This document shows positions 8,801-20,038 of a stretch of DNA of 64,000 bases, one piece after another; the first letter of the stretch is position 1; each line of letters starts with the position of its first letter. Under the pieces are notes generated by a model. That model worked only from the letters and a program-made list of their open reading frames with translations, ran no database searches and was not told the origin of the DNA. This stretch comes from Phaeacidiphilus oryzae TH49. GTDB lineage: Bacteria > Actinomycetota > Actinomycetes > Streptomycetales > Streptomycetaceae. The stretch is from positions 4,286,055-4,350,054 of the forward strand of contig NZ_JQMQ01000005.1 in the NCBI RefSeq assembly GCF_000744815.1, in the 5' to 3' direction. Position numbers and translations under genes: made by a program.

Positions 8801-10171
8801 GTGGGACGACTGTTTGGAACGGACGGCGTGCGGGGCGTCGCCAACGTGGACCTCACCGCCGAGCTGGCGATGGGGCTCTCCGTCGCTGCGGCGCACGTGC
8901 TGGGGGACGCCGGCGCGTTTGAGGGCCACCGGCCGGTGGCCGTGGTCGGCCGCGATCCGCGTGCCTCGGGCGAGTTCCTCGAGGCGGCGGTGATCGCCGG
9001 GCTGGCCTCCTCCGGCGTCGACGTGGTGCGGGTGGGGGTGCTGCCCACGCCGGCCACCGCCTTCCTGACCGGCGAGCTGAACGCCGACTTCGGGGTGATG
9101 CTCTCGGCCAGCCACAACGCCATGCCGGACAACGGCATCAAGTTCTTCGCCCGCGGCGGGCAGAAGCTGCCGGACGACGTCGAGGACGCCATCGAGCGGT
9201 CGTACCACCAGTACCGGGCCGGGGAGGGCGAGCACTGGGCTCGGCCCACCGGCGCCGAGGTCGGCCGGGTCCGCGACTACGACGAGGGCTTCGACCGCTA
9301 CGTCCAGCACCTCGTCTCGGCGCTGCCGAACCGGCTGGACGGACTGAAGGTCGTCATCGACGGGGCGCACGGCGCCGCCGCGCGGGTCTCGCCGGAGGCG
9401 TTCACCCGGGCCGGGGCCGAGGTGGTCGCCACCATCGGCGCCGAACCGGACGGGCTGAACATCAACGACGGCGTCGGCTCCACCCACATCGACCGGCTGC
9501 GGGAGGCCGTCGTCGCGGCCGGGGCCGACCTCGGCTTCGCCCACGACGGGGACGCGGACCGCTGCCTGGCCGTGGACGCGGCCGGCGAGCTGGTGGACGG
9601 GGACCAGATCCTGGCGGTGCTGGCCATCGCCATGCGGGAGGCCGGCACGCTGCGGAACAACGCGGTCGTCGGGACCGTGATGTCCAACCTCGGCTTCAAG
9701 CTGGCGATGCGTCGCGAGGGCATCGACCTGGTGCAGACCGCGGTCGGGGACCGCTATGTGCTGGAGTCGATGAAGGAGAACGGCTACGCGCTGGGCGGGG
9801 AGCAGTCCGGGCACGTGATCCTCCTCGACCACGCGACCACCGGCGACGGCACCCTCACCGGGCTGATGCTGGCCGCCCGGGTCGCGGCGACCAAGCAGCC
9901 GCTGGCCGAGCTGGCCACCTGCATGGAGCGGCTGCCGCAGGTGCTGCTGAACGTGAAGGGCGTGGCCAAGGACCGGGCCGGCTCCGACGAGGGCGTGCGG
10001 AAGGCCGTCGCCGAGGCCGAGGCGGAGCTGGGGGAGACCGGGCGGGTGCTGCTGCGTCCCTCCGGGACCGAGCCGGTCGTCCGGGTGATGGTCGAGGCGG
10101 CGGACGTCGCCGCGGCGGAGTCGGTCGCCGAACGCCTGGCGGGCTGCGTCCGCGAACGCCTGGCCATCTGA
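8801..10171 (+). CDS. glmM: Phosphoglucosamine mutase
   Basis: Interconverts glucosamine-6-phosphate and glucosamine-1-phosphate on the way to UDP-GlcNAc and peptidoglycan. The 456 residues start at GTG 8801 ([15 protein letters not shown]), preceded by ACGGAGGA. The phosphoserine loop [12 protein letters not shown], the metal loop HDGDADRC, the sugar-binding GEQSGH and the phosphate-binding [12 protein letters not shown] are all present, so it should be active. glmS, the preceding enzyme of the pathway, lies 4 kb downstream, making this an amino-sugar cluster. Confidence 0.97.
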   Translation: MGRLFGTDGVRGVANVDLTAELAMGLSVAAAHVLGDAGAFEGHRPVAVVGRDPRASGEFLEAAVIAGLASSGVDVVRVGVLPTPATAFLTGELNADFGVMLSASHNAMPDNGIKFFARGGQKLPDDVEDAIERSYHQYRAGEGEHWARPTGAEVGRVRDYDEGFDRYVQHLVSALPNRLDGLKVVIDGAHGAAARVSPEAFTRAGAEVVATIGAEPDGLNINDGVGSTHIDRLREAVVAAGADLGFAHDGDADRCLAVDAAGELVDGDQILAVLAIAMREAGTLRNNAVVGTVMSNLGFKLAMRREGIDLVQTAVGDRYVLESMKENGYALGGEQSGHVILLDHATTGDGTLTGLMLAARVAATKQPLAELATCMERLPQVLLNVKGVAKDRAGSDEGVRKAVAEAEAELGETGRVLLRPSGTEPVVRVMVEAADVAAAESVAERLAGCVRERLAI

Positions 10172-10179
10172 GGCAGTTA

Positions 10180-10254
10180 CCGCCCCCCAGGGGAGCGCCG
10201 CAGGCGCCGGCAAGGGGGCGGGGAACTGCGCGGCCCGCCGCGAACGGCGCCGCA
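10180..10254. repeat. Dispersed intergenic repeat, copy 1 (convergent gene ends)
   Basis: Between the converging ends of glmM and coaA. CCGCCCCC (10180-10187) can pair with GGGGGCGG (10214-10221), and the segment includes the core GCGGGGAACTGCGCGGCC plus ACGGCGCCGCA that recurs at 30.1, 46.8 and 62.7 kb. It probably works as a bidirectional terminator. Confidence 0.6.
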
Positions 10255-10337
10255 TTCGGCGACGCGGTCCGGGGCGTACCCGCTGGCCGCTGCCGAGTGC
10301 GGCGCCGTTGCGCGCGGCGCCGCTGGCGGCGCGCCTG

Positions 10338-11339
10338 CTACAGCTTGCGCAGTGAGACCCGCTGGACCTTGTGGTCGGCCCCCTTGCGGAGGATCAGCGT
10401 GGAGCGGCCGCGGGTGGGGGCCACGTTCTCGGTGAGGTTGGGCAGGTTGGTGTGCTGCCACACCTGCCGGCGGTACTCCAGCGCCTCGGCCTCCGGCACC
10501 TTCGTCAGCCAGCGGAAGTACGAGTTGGGGTCGGTGAACGCGGTCTCCCGCAGCTTGCGGAAGCGGTTGAGGTACCAGCGCTCGATGTCCTCCGGCCTGG
10601 CGTCCACGTAGATCGAGAAGTCGAAGAAGTCGGCGAGGCCGACCCGGGTGCGGCCGTCCTTGCCGGGGAGCGCCGGCTGCAGGACGTTCAGCCCCTCGAC
10701 GATCAGGATGTCCGGCTGACATACCGTCAACTTCTCGTCCGGGACGATGTCGTAGACCAGGTGGGAGTAGACCGGCGCGGTCACCTCCGGCTTGCCCGAC
10801 TTCACGTCGGCGACGAAGCGGGTCAGCGCCCGACGGTCGTACGACTCCGGGAAGCCCTTGCGGGCCATCAGCCCGCGCCGCTCCAGCTCCGCGTTGGGGA
10901 GGAGGAAGCCGTCGGTGGTGACCAGCTCCACCCGCGGATGCTCGGGCCAGCGCGCGAGCAGCGCCTTCAGCAGCCGGGCGGTGGTGGACTTGCCGACGGC
11001 GACGCTTCCGGCGACCCCTATCACGAAGGGCGTCCCGGGCTGGGTTCCGGTGTGGCCGTTGCCGTCCAGGAAGGCGTTGAGGGAGGCGCGGAGCCGGCCG
11101 GTGCCCTGGACATAGAGGTTGAGGAGACGGGAGAGCGGAAGGTAGATGTCCTCGACCTCCTTGAGGTCGATCACATCGCCGAGGCCCCGTACCCGTTCCA
11201 CCTCCTCCGCGGTGAGCGGCAGCGGCGTCCGCTCGTGGAGGGCGCTCCACTCGGCGCGGGTGAGGTCCACGAAGGGACTGGCGTCGCCGCGGCGCTGCGC
11301 CGACGCTCGGGAATCGAGGGTTTCCAGGGTCCTGGCCAC
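10338..11339 (-). CDS. coaA: Type I pantothenate kinase
   Basis: Phosphorylates pantothenate, the first committed step of coenzyme A synthesis. GTG 11339 gives 333 residues. The P-loop [12 protein letters not shown] (about 108-119) matches the bacterial CoaA type, and [21 protein letters not shown] and [14 protein letters not shown] are further family blocks. GGAGG lies only 1-2 nt before the GTG, so the exact start is uncertain. It is followed in the same direction 32 bp from the upstream kinase gene, with which it may be cotranscribed. Confidence 0.93.
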   Translation of the reverse strand: MARTLETLDSRASAQRRGDASPFVDLTRAEWSALHERTPLPLTAEEVERVRGLGDVIDLKEVEDIYLPLSRLLNLYVQGTGRLRASLNAFLDGNGHTGTQPGTPFVIGVAGSVAVGKSTTARLLKALLARWPEHPRVELVTTDGFLLPNAELERRGLMARKGFPESYDRRALTRFVADVKSGKPEVTAPVYSHLVYDIVPDEKLTVCQPDILIVEGLNVLQPALPGKDGRTRVGLADFFDFSIYVDARPEDIERWYLNRFRKLRETAFTDPNSYFRWLTKVPEAEALEYRRQVWQHTNLPNLTENVAPTRGRSTLILRKGADHKVQRVSLRKL

Positions 11340-11371
11340 CCCTCCATTGTCCGGGTACCGCTGGCCGAAGA

Positions 11372-13714
11372 TCAGACCGGGGTCGGCAGGGCGTAGACGT
11401 TGTGGTCCTGGCTGCCGGTGTAGACGCTGCCGGACGTCACCATCGGGGTGCCCCAGACGGCGGCGCCGACCGAGAAGCGGCGGGTCACCTTTCCGTCGGC
11501 CGGCTGGAGGGCGTAGAGGTAGCCGTCTCCGCCGCCGATGTACAGCAGCCCGCCGGCCATGGACGGGGAGGAGTCGATCGGGGCGGCCGTGCGGAAGGTC
11601 CAGGCGGGGCTGCCGTCCGAGGCGCGGAGGGCGTAGACCCGGCCGTCCTCGCTGCCGAAGTGGACCAGCCCGGCCGCGGAGACCAGCGGGGAGGAGATGA
11701 TCTGGCCGCCGGTGAAGCGCTTCCAGCGGAGCTTCCCGGTGGTCGCGTCCACCGCGTACATCGCGTGGTCCTGGCTGCCGACGTAGACCGTGCCGCCCGC
11801 CATGGTGGGGGAGGACCAGATGCTGCCCTGGGTCCCGTAGGCCCAGCGCTGCTTTCCGGAGGCGGCGTCCAGGGCGTACAGGGCGCCGTCGAAGCTGCCG
11901 ATCCACACGGTCTGCGAGGCCGGGTCGTGGAACGGGGAACTGAGCACCTCGGCACCGGTCGGGGCCTTCCAGCGGACCTTTCCGTCGGCCGCCGCCAGCG
12001 CGTAGACGTTGTTGTCGTGGCTGCCGAAGACCAGCAGGTCGCCGTAGCGGAGCGGGGAGGAGCAGCACTTCCCGCCGGTGGCGTAGGACCAGCGCAGCCT
12101 TCCCGAGGCGGCGTCGACGGCGTAGACGCTGTGGTCGTAGCTGTCGAAGTAGACGGTGTTCTCGGCGTAGGCGGGGGTGGACCAGACGATGTCGCGGGCG
12201 GCGAAGGCCCAGCGGGGGGCGCCGGTACGGGAGTCGAGGGCGTAGAGGTGGCCGTCGTCGCTGCCGATGTAGAGGAGGTTGTCGGGGGAGATGTTCGGCG
12301 AGGAGTGCACCGGGCCGCCGGTGCGGTGGGTGAAGGCGGCCTGCGGCACGCCGGGGTGGTCGCCGGTGCCGGTGGACGCGGTGCCGCCGCCGCCCGCGGT
12401 GCCCGCGGCGGCGCGGTGGCTCCCGGACTCCAGGCCGATCCAGGTGCCGGCGGTCGCGGCGGCGACCCCGCCGCAGACGGCGAGGAAGGCGCGGCGGCGG
12501 AAGAACGGCGTCGCGCGATGGGCCGGCCCGGAGGCGGCCGCGGCGGCCTGGGCGGCGGGCGGCGGCTCGCTGGCCGGGTCGCCGGAAGGCGTGCCGGGCC
12601 GGGTCTCCGGCGAACCCTCGGGGTAGCCGGTGGCGGCCTCGGGCAGCGCGACCCGGTCCGGCGGCCCCGGCCGGCCGCCCTCCGCCCGCGGGGAGAGCCT
12701 GGCGGTTTCCACGTCCCCTTCGTACGGCGGCTCCGAGGCGTAGGAGGGCAGGGGCTCGCTGTACGGCAGCGCCTCGCTGTACGGCAGGGCCGCGCTGTAC
12801 GGCAGCGGCTCCGGCTCGCCGCCCAGGGTGCCGTCGCCGCCGGCCCGCTGCTGGATGTCCGCCAGCACCGCCGGCGGCAGCCAGCCGGGCTGGCCCAGCA
12901 GGGTGGGGCCGAGCTCGGAGGCGAAGGCGGCCGGGGTCGGCCGGGCCGCCGGGTCCTTCGCCAGGGTGCGGGCCAGCAGCCCGCGGAGCTCCCCGGGGAC
13001 CGCCTCCAGCCGGGGGCGGCTCTCCACCACCCGGTACAGCATGGAGAGTTGGGGCCCCTCGCCGAAGGGGCCGAGCCCGGTCGCCGCGTAGACCAGCACC
13101 GAGGCCAGGCAGAACATGTCGGCGGGCGGTCCGAGGGGATCGCCGGCCACCTGCTCGGGGGACATGAACCCGGGCGAGCCGAGCACCGTCCCCGCCGTGG
13201 TCAGCGCGGTGTCCTCGGCGGCCCGCGCGATGCCGAAGTCGATCAGACGCGGCCCGTCCTGGGCGAGCAGCACATTGGACGGCTTGACGTCCCGGTGCAC
13301 CAGCCCGGCCCGGTGGACGTCGGTGAGGGCGCCGGTCAGCCCGGCTGCCAGGGCGCGCAGCGTCGGCAGTGGCAGGGGGCCGTGCGCCGCGACGGTCTCC
13401 TCCAGGGTGGGCGCCGGCACGTAGAGGCTGGCCAGCCAGGGGCGCTCGTCCTCCGGCCCGGCGTCGATCAGCACCGCCGTGTACGGGCCGGACACCCGGC
13501 GTGCCGCCGCGACCTCGCGGGCGAAGCGCTTGCGGAAGCCGGCGGAGCGGACCAGCTCGGGGCGGATCACCTTCACCGCGGTGAGTACGCCCGCGGGGGA
13601 GCGGGCCAGGAAGACCTCCCCCATTCCGCCCGCGCCGAGCCGGGCGATCACCCGATACCCGCCGATGGACGCGGGCATCTGCTCCGCAGGTCTGTCCGCG
13701 GGCGTGTCGCGCAT
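11372..13714 (-). CDS. Transmembrane Ser/Thr protein kinase with extracellular PQQ-type beta-propeller
   Basis: A Hanks-type kinase domain (about 18-280) has the Gly loop [10 protein letters not shown], Lys48, the catalytic loop HRDVKPSN with Asp142 and DFG at 159-161, so it should be active. A Pro-rich juxtamembrane linker with repeated [10 protein letters not shown] units follows, then one membrane segment (about 402-425). The extracellular part (about 455-780) has seven or so PQQ-like blades of the form [21 protein letters not shown], a ligand-binding propeller architecture. ATG 13714 has a GGGGAGG site. The ligand is unknown; location between coaA and glmS hints at envelope sensing. Confidence 0.9.
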   Translation of the reverse strand: MRDTPADRPAEQMPASIGGYRVIARLGAGGMGEVFLARSPAGVLTAVKVIRPELVRSAGFRKRFAREVAAARRVSGPYTAVLIDAGPEDERPWLASLYVPAPTLEETVAAHGPLPLPTLRALAAGLTGALTDVHRAGLVHRDVKPSNVLLAQDGPRLIDFGIARAAEDTALTTAGTVLGSPGFMSPEQVAGDPLGPPADMFCLASVLVYAATGLGPFGEGPQLSMLYRVVESRPRLEAVPGELRGLLARTLAKDPAARPTPAAFASELGPTLLGQPGWLPPAVLADIQQRAGGDGTLGGEPEPLPYSAALPYSEALPYSEPLPSYASEPPYEGDVETARLSPRAEGGRPGPPDRVALPEAATGYPEGSPETRPGTPSGDPASEPPPAAQAAAAASGPAHRATPFFRRRAFLAVCGGVAAATAGTWIGLESGSHRAAAGTAGGGGTASTGTGDHPGVPQAAFTHRTGGPVHSSPNISPDNLLYIGSDDGHLYALDSRTGAPRWAFAARDIVWSTPAYAENTVYFDSYDHSVYAVDAASGRLRWSYATGGKCCSSPLRYGDLLVFGSHDNNVYALAAADGKVRWKAPTGAEVLSSPFHDPASQTVWIGSFDGALYALDAASGKQRWAYGTQGSIWSSPTMAGGTVYVGSQDHAMYAVDATTGKLRWKRFTGGQIISSPLVSAAGLVHFGSEDGRVYALRASDGSPAWTFRTAAPIDSSPSMAGGLLYIGGGDGYLYALQPADGKVTRRFSVGAAVWGTPMVTSGSVYTGSQDHNVYALPTPV

Positions 13715-14211
13715 CACGGCCTCCCCTCGCCGGTGCGGTCGAAGCTCATTATGGCGTCCGGGGGTTGACACGGGCAGGGCGTGTGCCGCGGTTGCGCCGG
13801 GATCGGTACCGGCCCGATATCCGGGATCCGCCGGCGGCCGGCCGCGGCCCGCCGGGCCGGCCGCCGGCAGCGCCGTGCTCAGCGCGCCGGAGGGGGCTTC
13901 GCCGTGGTCCCGCCGGGGGTGCGGAGGGCCTTCCGCGGCCCGTGTCCCAGCCCCCGTGCGGGCCGTTCGGCGAGGGAACTGACGCGGTGTCAGCGACCCC
14001 GCGCGCCGGTGCGCACGCCGGCGGCGCGCCGGGGCCGGGGGCCCGCCGCCGGGCGGTCCGGCGGCCGCGAGGGAGGTGAACATCGGGTGAGAGTTCGCCC
14101 GCACCGGCCCGGGATCGTTCCGGGACCGTCCCGGGATCGTTCTTCCGCCCGGGTGCACCTCGGCGTTCCGCCTGTTCGAAGCACGGCCCTGCGACCCATA
14201 AGCTGTCGCTC
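13715..14211. other. Divergent intergenic region between the propeller kinase gene and glmS
   Basis: The 497-bp region must hold promoters for both genes. It has a direct repeat of CCCGGGATCGTTC (about 14109 and 14130) around GGGACCGTCCC. A -10-like TAAGCT lies about 12 nt before the glmS ATG, so the glmS leader is short. I find no glmS ribozyme, and the open frames here look like shadows. Confidence 0.4.
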
Positions 14212-16074
<1,863 letters not shown>

Positions 16075-16078
16075 CCGG

Positions 16079-16447
16079 GTGATCATCGGAGTCGGGATCG
16101 ACGTCGCCGAGATCGCGCGCTTCGGGGCCGCCCTGGAGCGCACCCCGGCGCTGGCCGACCGGCTCTTCCTGCCCTCCGAGCGGTACCTGCCGGGCGGCGA
16201 GCAGCGCGGGATCGCGTCGCTCGCCGCCCGGTTCGCCGCGAAGGAGGCGCTGGCCAAGGCGCTGGGGGCGCCGCCGGGACTCCTCTGGACGGACGCCGAG
16301 ATCCGCACCGAGCCGTCCGGCCGCCCGATCCTCCACACCACCGGCACGGTGGCCGCGCGAGCGGCCGAACTCGGCGTCCACAGCTGGCACGTCTCCCTGA
16401 GCCACGACGCCGGGGTCGCCTCGGCGGTCGTGATCGCCGAGGGCTGA
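16079..16447 (+). CDS. acpS: Holo-[acyl-carrier-protein] synthase
   Basis: Transfers 4'-phosphopantetheine from CoA to acyl carrier protein. The 122 residues start at GTG 16079 ([15 protein letters not shown]). Asp8 and Glu56 in [11 protein letters not shown] are the expected magnesium ligands. It is coupled to glmS (4-bp gap) and followed by nnr, the common actinobacterial order glmS-acpS-nnr-alr. Confidence 0.96.
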   Translation: MIIGVGIDVAEIARFGAALERTPALADRLFLPSERYLPGGEQRGIASLAARFAAKEALAKALGAPPGLLWTDAEIRTEPSGRPILHTTGTVAARAAELGVHSWHVSLSHDAGVASAVVIAEG

Positions 16448-16505
16448 CCGCCGGCCGCCTCGCGGGATCTGCGCGGGGGGCGCCCCCCGGGGAATGATGG
16501 GGGGC

Positions 16506-17996
16506 ATGCGGAATGCGTATGCGGTGGAGCGGGTGCGGGCGGCCGAGCGGGAGCTGATGGCGCGGCTGCCCGAGGGGACTCTGATGCAGCGGGCCGCCGC
16601 CGGGCTGGCCGCGACCGCGGCCGAGGCGCTCGGCCGGGTGTACGGCGGCCGGGTGGTGGTGCTCGCCGGGAGCGGCGACAACGGCGGGGACGCGCTCTAC
16701 GCGGGCGCCCGGCTGGCACGCCGGGGCGCGGCGGTGCGAGCGGTGCTGCTCAACCCGGAGCGCGCGCACGGGGGCGGCCTCGACGCCCTGCGCGCCGCCG
16801 GCGGCCGGGCCGTGACGGAGCGCGGGGAGGCGCTGCGCGCGCTGACCGAGGCCGACCTGGTGCTGGACGGGATCGTCGGGATCGGCGGCCGCGGCGGGCT
16901 GCGCCCGGAGGCCGCCGAGTACGTCCACGCCATCGGCGAGCGGGCGACCGTCCTCGCCGTCGACCTGCCGAGCGGGATCGACGCCGACACCGGCGAGGTC
17001 GCGGGGGAGGCCGTCCGCGCCGACATCACCGTCACCTTCGGGACCCACAAGCCCGGGCTGCTGATCGACCCCGGCCGGGAGCACGCCGGCGTGGTCCGGC
17101 TGGTGGAGATCGGGCTCGACCTCCCCTCGCCGCCGGACGCCCAGGCCCTCCAGCACGCCGAGACCGCCGCGCTGCTGCCGCGGCCGGACGCGGAGAGCGA
17201 CAAGTACCGGCGCGGGGTGGTCGGCATCGCCGCCGGCTCCGCCCGCTACCCGGGCGCGGCCGTCCTCGCCGTCTCGGCCGCGCTGCGCGGTGGCGCCGGC
17301 GCGGTGCGGTACGCCGGGCCGGCGGCCGCGGACGTGGTGCGGGCCCATCCGGAGACGCTGGTCACGGACGGCGGGCCGGGCTCCGCCGGGCGGGTCCAGG
17401 CCTGGGTGGTCGGGCCCGGGATCGGTACCGAGTCCCGCGCGGAGCAGGTGCTGGACGAGGCGCTGGCCGAGCCGGTACCGCTGCTGGTCGACGCGGACGG
17501 TCTGGGGCTGCTGGCCCGGCGCGGGCCCAAGGCGCTGGCCGACCGGGCCGGCGACCCCGGCCGGCCGGTGCTCCTCACCCCGCACGCGGGGGAGGCCGCC
17601 GCGCTCCTGGCAGGCGCCGGGCGACCGGCCGAGCGGGCCCGGGTGGAGGCCGAGCGGCTGGCGCACGCCCGGCAGCTGGCCGAGGCGTACGGCTGCGCGG
17701 TGCTGCTGAAGGGGTCGACCACGGTCGTCGCCCCCGCCCCGGGGGGCCCGGCGGCACCCGTACGGGTCAATCCGACCGGGACGCCGTGGCTGGCCACCGC
17801 CGGCAGCGGCGACGTGCTGTCCGGCCTCGCCGGGGCGCTGCTGGCCGCCGGGCTCCCGGCGCTGGACGCCGCCTCGGCCGCCGCGTATCTCCACGGACTG
17901 GCGGCTCGCCGGGCCGCCGCCGGCGGCTCGCCGATCACCTCGCTCGACGTGGCCGCCGAACTGCCCGGCGCCTGGCGGGACGTGCTGAGCGGCTGA
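16506..17996 (+). CDS. nnr: Bifunctional NAD(P)H-hydrate repair enzyme (epimerase/dehydratase)
   Basis: Repairs hydrated NADH and NADPH. The N-terminal epimerase domain (about 1-210) has LAGSGDNGGDALYAGARL, and the C-terminal ADP-dependent dehydratase (about 225-490) has VVGPGIGTE, LTPHAGE and the ribokinase-like TAGSGDVLSGLAG. ATG 16506 gives MRNAYAVERVRAAERELM, 496 residues, after a GGGGGGC stretch. An upstream in-frame ATG at 16494 is less likely by comparison with the family start that I remember. Confidence 0.94.
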   Translation: MRNAYAVERVRAAERELMARLPEGTLMQRAAAGLAATAAEALGRVYGGRVVVLAGSGDNGGDALYAGARLARRGAAVRAVLLNPERAHGGGLDALRAAGGRAVTERGEALRALTEADLVLDGIVGIGGRGGLRPEAAEYVHAIGERATVLAVDLPSGIDADTGEVAGEAVRADITVTFGTHKPGLLIDPGREHAGVVRLVEIGLDLPSPPDAQALQHAETAALLPRPDAESDKYRRGVVGIAAGSARYPGAAVLAVSAALRGGAGAVRYAGPAAADVVRAHPETLVTDGGPGSAGRVQAWVVGPGIGTESRAEQVLDEALAEPVPLLVDADGLGLLARRGPKALADRAGDPGRPVLLTPHAGEAAALLAGAGRPAERARVEAERLAHARQLAEAYGCAVLLKGSTTVVAPAPGGPAAPVRVNPTGTPWLATAGSGDVLSGLAGALLAAGLPALDAASAAAYLHGLAARRAAAGGSPITSLDVAAELPGAWRDVLSG

Positions 17997-18106
17997 CCGC
18001 GGACGGCGCCGGACGGACGGGTGTTCGACAGGCGCGCCGCGGAGCCCTGGGTTTGACTCGTCGTCAGGCGCCGCCGCACGGCGGCCTCAGCGAGGAGAAC
18101 CGAACG

Positions 18107-18613
18107 ATGGTGAGTCCCCGTCCCCTGTCCCGCTTCCTGGCCCGCCGCGGTTCCGCGCTGGCGCTGGCCGCCGCGCTCGTGCTGCCCGCGGGCGGCGCCG
18201 CCGCGCTGGCCGGCGCCACCCCTGTGGCGGCCTACGGCGGCTGCCCGGCCCGCTCCGGCAGGACCGCCTGCGTCGACCTCACCCACCAGCGGATGTGGGT
18301 GCAGAAGGGCCGCCGGGTGGTCTTCGGCCCGGTCCGGGTCCGCACCGGGCGGGCCGGCTACCGGACCCGGCGCGGGCTGTGGCGGATCTACTGGCGCGAC
18401 CGCCACCACTACTCGACGATCTATCACGTCGCTATGCCCTGGAGTCAGTTCTTCTCCGGCGGCCAGGCCTTCCACGGCCTCGCCGAGCCGATGAGCACCC
18501 CGCCGGGCTCGCACGGCTGCGTCAACATGACCTACCCGGACGCCCGCGCCCTCTGGGGCGTCCTCCGCCTCGGCGACCGGGTCGACGTCTTCGGCCGCAA
18601 ACCGGGGACGTGA
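18107..18613 (+). CDS. Secreted L,D-transpeptidase (YkuD domain)
   Basis: Cross-links peptidoglycan stem peptides 3-3 or attaches proteins to them outside the cell. The 168 residues begin with a basic N-terminus and a hydrophobic signal segment (about 16-42, ending TPVAA). The catalytic motif is complete: HG at 123-124 and SHGCVN with His136 and Cys138. Cys46 and Cys55 could form a disulfide. GAGGAGAAC precedes ATG 18107. It lies between nnr and alr (D-alanine supply), consistent with cell-wall work. A second YkuD homologue at 22.5 kb lacks these catalytic residues. Confidence 0.93.
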   Translation: MVSPRPLSRFLARRGSALALAAALVLPAGGAAALAGATPVAAYGGCPARSGRTACVDLTHQRMWVQKGRRVVFGPVRVRTGRAGYRTRRGLWRIYWRDRHHYSTIYHVAMPWSQFFSGGQAFHGLAEPMSTPPGSHGCVNMTYPDARALWGVLRLGDRVDVFGRKPGT

Positions 18614-18806
18614 CCGCCCGCCGCGCGGGAATCATCCCTCCACAGGCGCAGCGGCCCGGCGCGGACCCGGCGCCCAACCGGCGCCCGCCCGGCGGCCCCT
18701 CGGAACCGGGGCAGCTCGCAGGGCGTTCGTGCGGCGTGTGGGGATGGTCACCCCCGGGCCGCGCGTCCCGGGGAGCGTGGAGCGGAATGGGAGACTGGGC
18801 GGCGAT

Positions 18807-20036
18807 ATGAGAGAACCAGAGTCCTCGGCGGCACACCCGGCAGCGCGCTCCGCGACGCTGCCCGCCCCGCGCGCCGAAGCGGTCGTCGACCTGGACGCCC
18901 TGCGGGCCAACGTCCGGACGCTGCGCGAGCGCGTCGGCCCCGCCCAGGTGATGACCGTGGTGAAGGCCGACGCCTACGGGCACGGGATGCTGCCCTGCGC
19001 GCGCGCCGCCCTCTCGGCCGGGGTCCGCTGGCTCGGCACCGCCACCCCCGAGGAGGCGCTGGCCCTCCGCGCCGCCGGGATCGGCCCCGACCGGGCCCGG
19101 GTGCTCTGCTGGCTGTGGACGCCCGGCGGCCCGTGGGCGGAGGCCGTCGCCGCGGACGTCGACGTCTCGGTGAGCGGTCGTTGGGCGCTGGACGAACTGC
19201 TGGCCGCGGTACGGGCGGTGGGCCGCCCGGCCAGGGTCCATCTGAAGGCCGACACCGGGCTCGGCCGCAACGGCTGCCAGCCGCACGACTGGCCGGAGCT
19301 GACCGCGGCCGCCCGGGCCGCCGAGGCCGAGGGCCTGATCAGGGTGGTCGGCGTGTGGTCGCACTTCGCCGCCGCCGACGAGCCGGGACACCCGTCCATC
19401 GAGGCCCAGTCGACCGCCTTCCGGGAGGCGCTGGAGACCGCCGGCCGGGCCGGGCTGCGCCCGGAGGTGCGGCACATCGCCAACTCGGCCGGCGCCCTCA
19501 CCCTCCCCGGGGCCCGCTACGACCTGGTCCGCACCGGGATCGCCAGCTACGGCCTCTCGCCCGCCCCCGAGCTGGGCAGCCCGGCCGACCTCGGGCTGCG
19601 TCCGGTGATGACCCTCCAGGCCGCGGTCGCCCTGGTGAAGCGGGTCCCCGGCGGCCACGGCGTCAGCTACGGGCACACCTACGTGACCCCCGGCGAGACC
19701 ACCCTGGCCCTGATCCCGCTCGGCTACGCGGACGGCATCCCCCGGCACGCCGGCAACGCCGGGCCGGTCCAGCTGGCCGGGAAGTGGCGGACGGTGGCCG
19801 GCCGGGTGGCCATGGACCAGTTCGTGGTGGACCTCGGCGGCGACCACGCCGAGGTCGGCGACCGCGCGGTGCTCTTCGGCCCGGGCACGGACGGCGAGCC
19901 GACCGCCGAGGACTGGGCCCGGGCCGCCGGCACCATCGGCTACGAGATCGTGACCCGGATCGGGGCCCGCGTCCCCCGCCGCCACCTCCACGCGGAGCCG
20001 GAAGAGGCCGGGACCCGGGATCCGGACGGGGAGTGA
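18807..20036 (+). CDS. alr: Alanine racemase
   Basis: PLP enzyme that converts L-alanine to D-alanine for peptidoglycan. ATG 18807 gives 409 residues. Lys53 in VVKADAYGHG binds PLP, the second catalytic base is in GVSYGHTYVT, and IPLGYADGIPR and AGRVAMDQFVVDLG are family blocks. An in-frame ATG at 18729 is disfavoured because the extra residues look non-conserved. Two bases separate its stop from the GTG of the next gene, so the two are likely coupled. Confidence 0.96.
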   Translation: MREPESSAAHPAARSATLPAPRAEAVVDLDALRANVRTLRERVGPAQVMTVVKADAYGHGMLPCARAALSAGVRWLGTATPEEALALRAAGIGPDRARVLCWLWTPGGPWAEAVAADVDVSVSGRWALDELLAAVRAVGRPARVHLKADTGLGRNGCQPHDWPELTAAARAAEAEGLIRVVGVWSHFAAADEPGHPSIEAQSTAFREALETAGRAGLRPEVRHIANSAGALTLPGARYDLVRTGIASYGLSPAPELGSPADLGLRPVMTLQAAVALVKRVPGGHGVSYGHTYVTPGETTLALIPLGYADGIPRHAGNAGPVQLAGKWRTVAGRVAMDQFVVDLGGDHAEVGDRAVLFGPGTDGEPTAEDWARAAGTIGYEIVTRIGARVPRRHLHAEPEEAGTRDPDGE

Positions 20037-20038
20037 CG

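Noticed and set aside
14165-14200. tRNA-like GTTCGA motif
   Set aside because: No acceptor or anticodon arms can be built around it; no tRNA genes were found in any gap.
14090-14211. glmS ribozyme or riboswitch
   Set aside because: The apparent leader is only a few nucleotides and none of the conserved core is visible.
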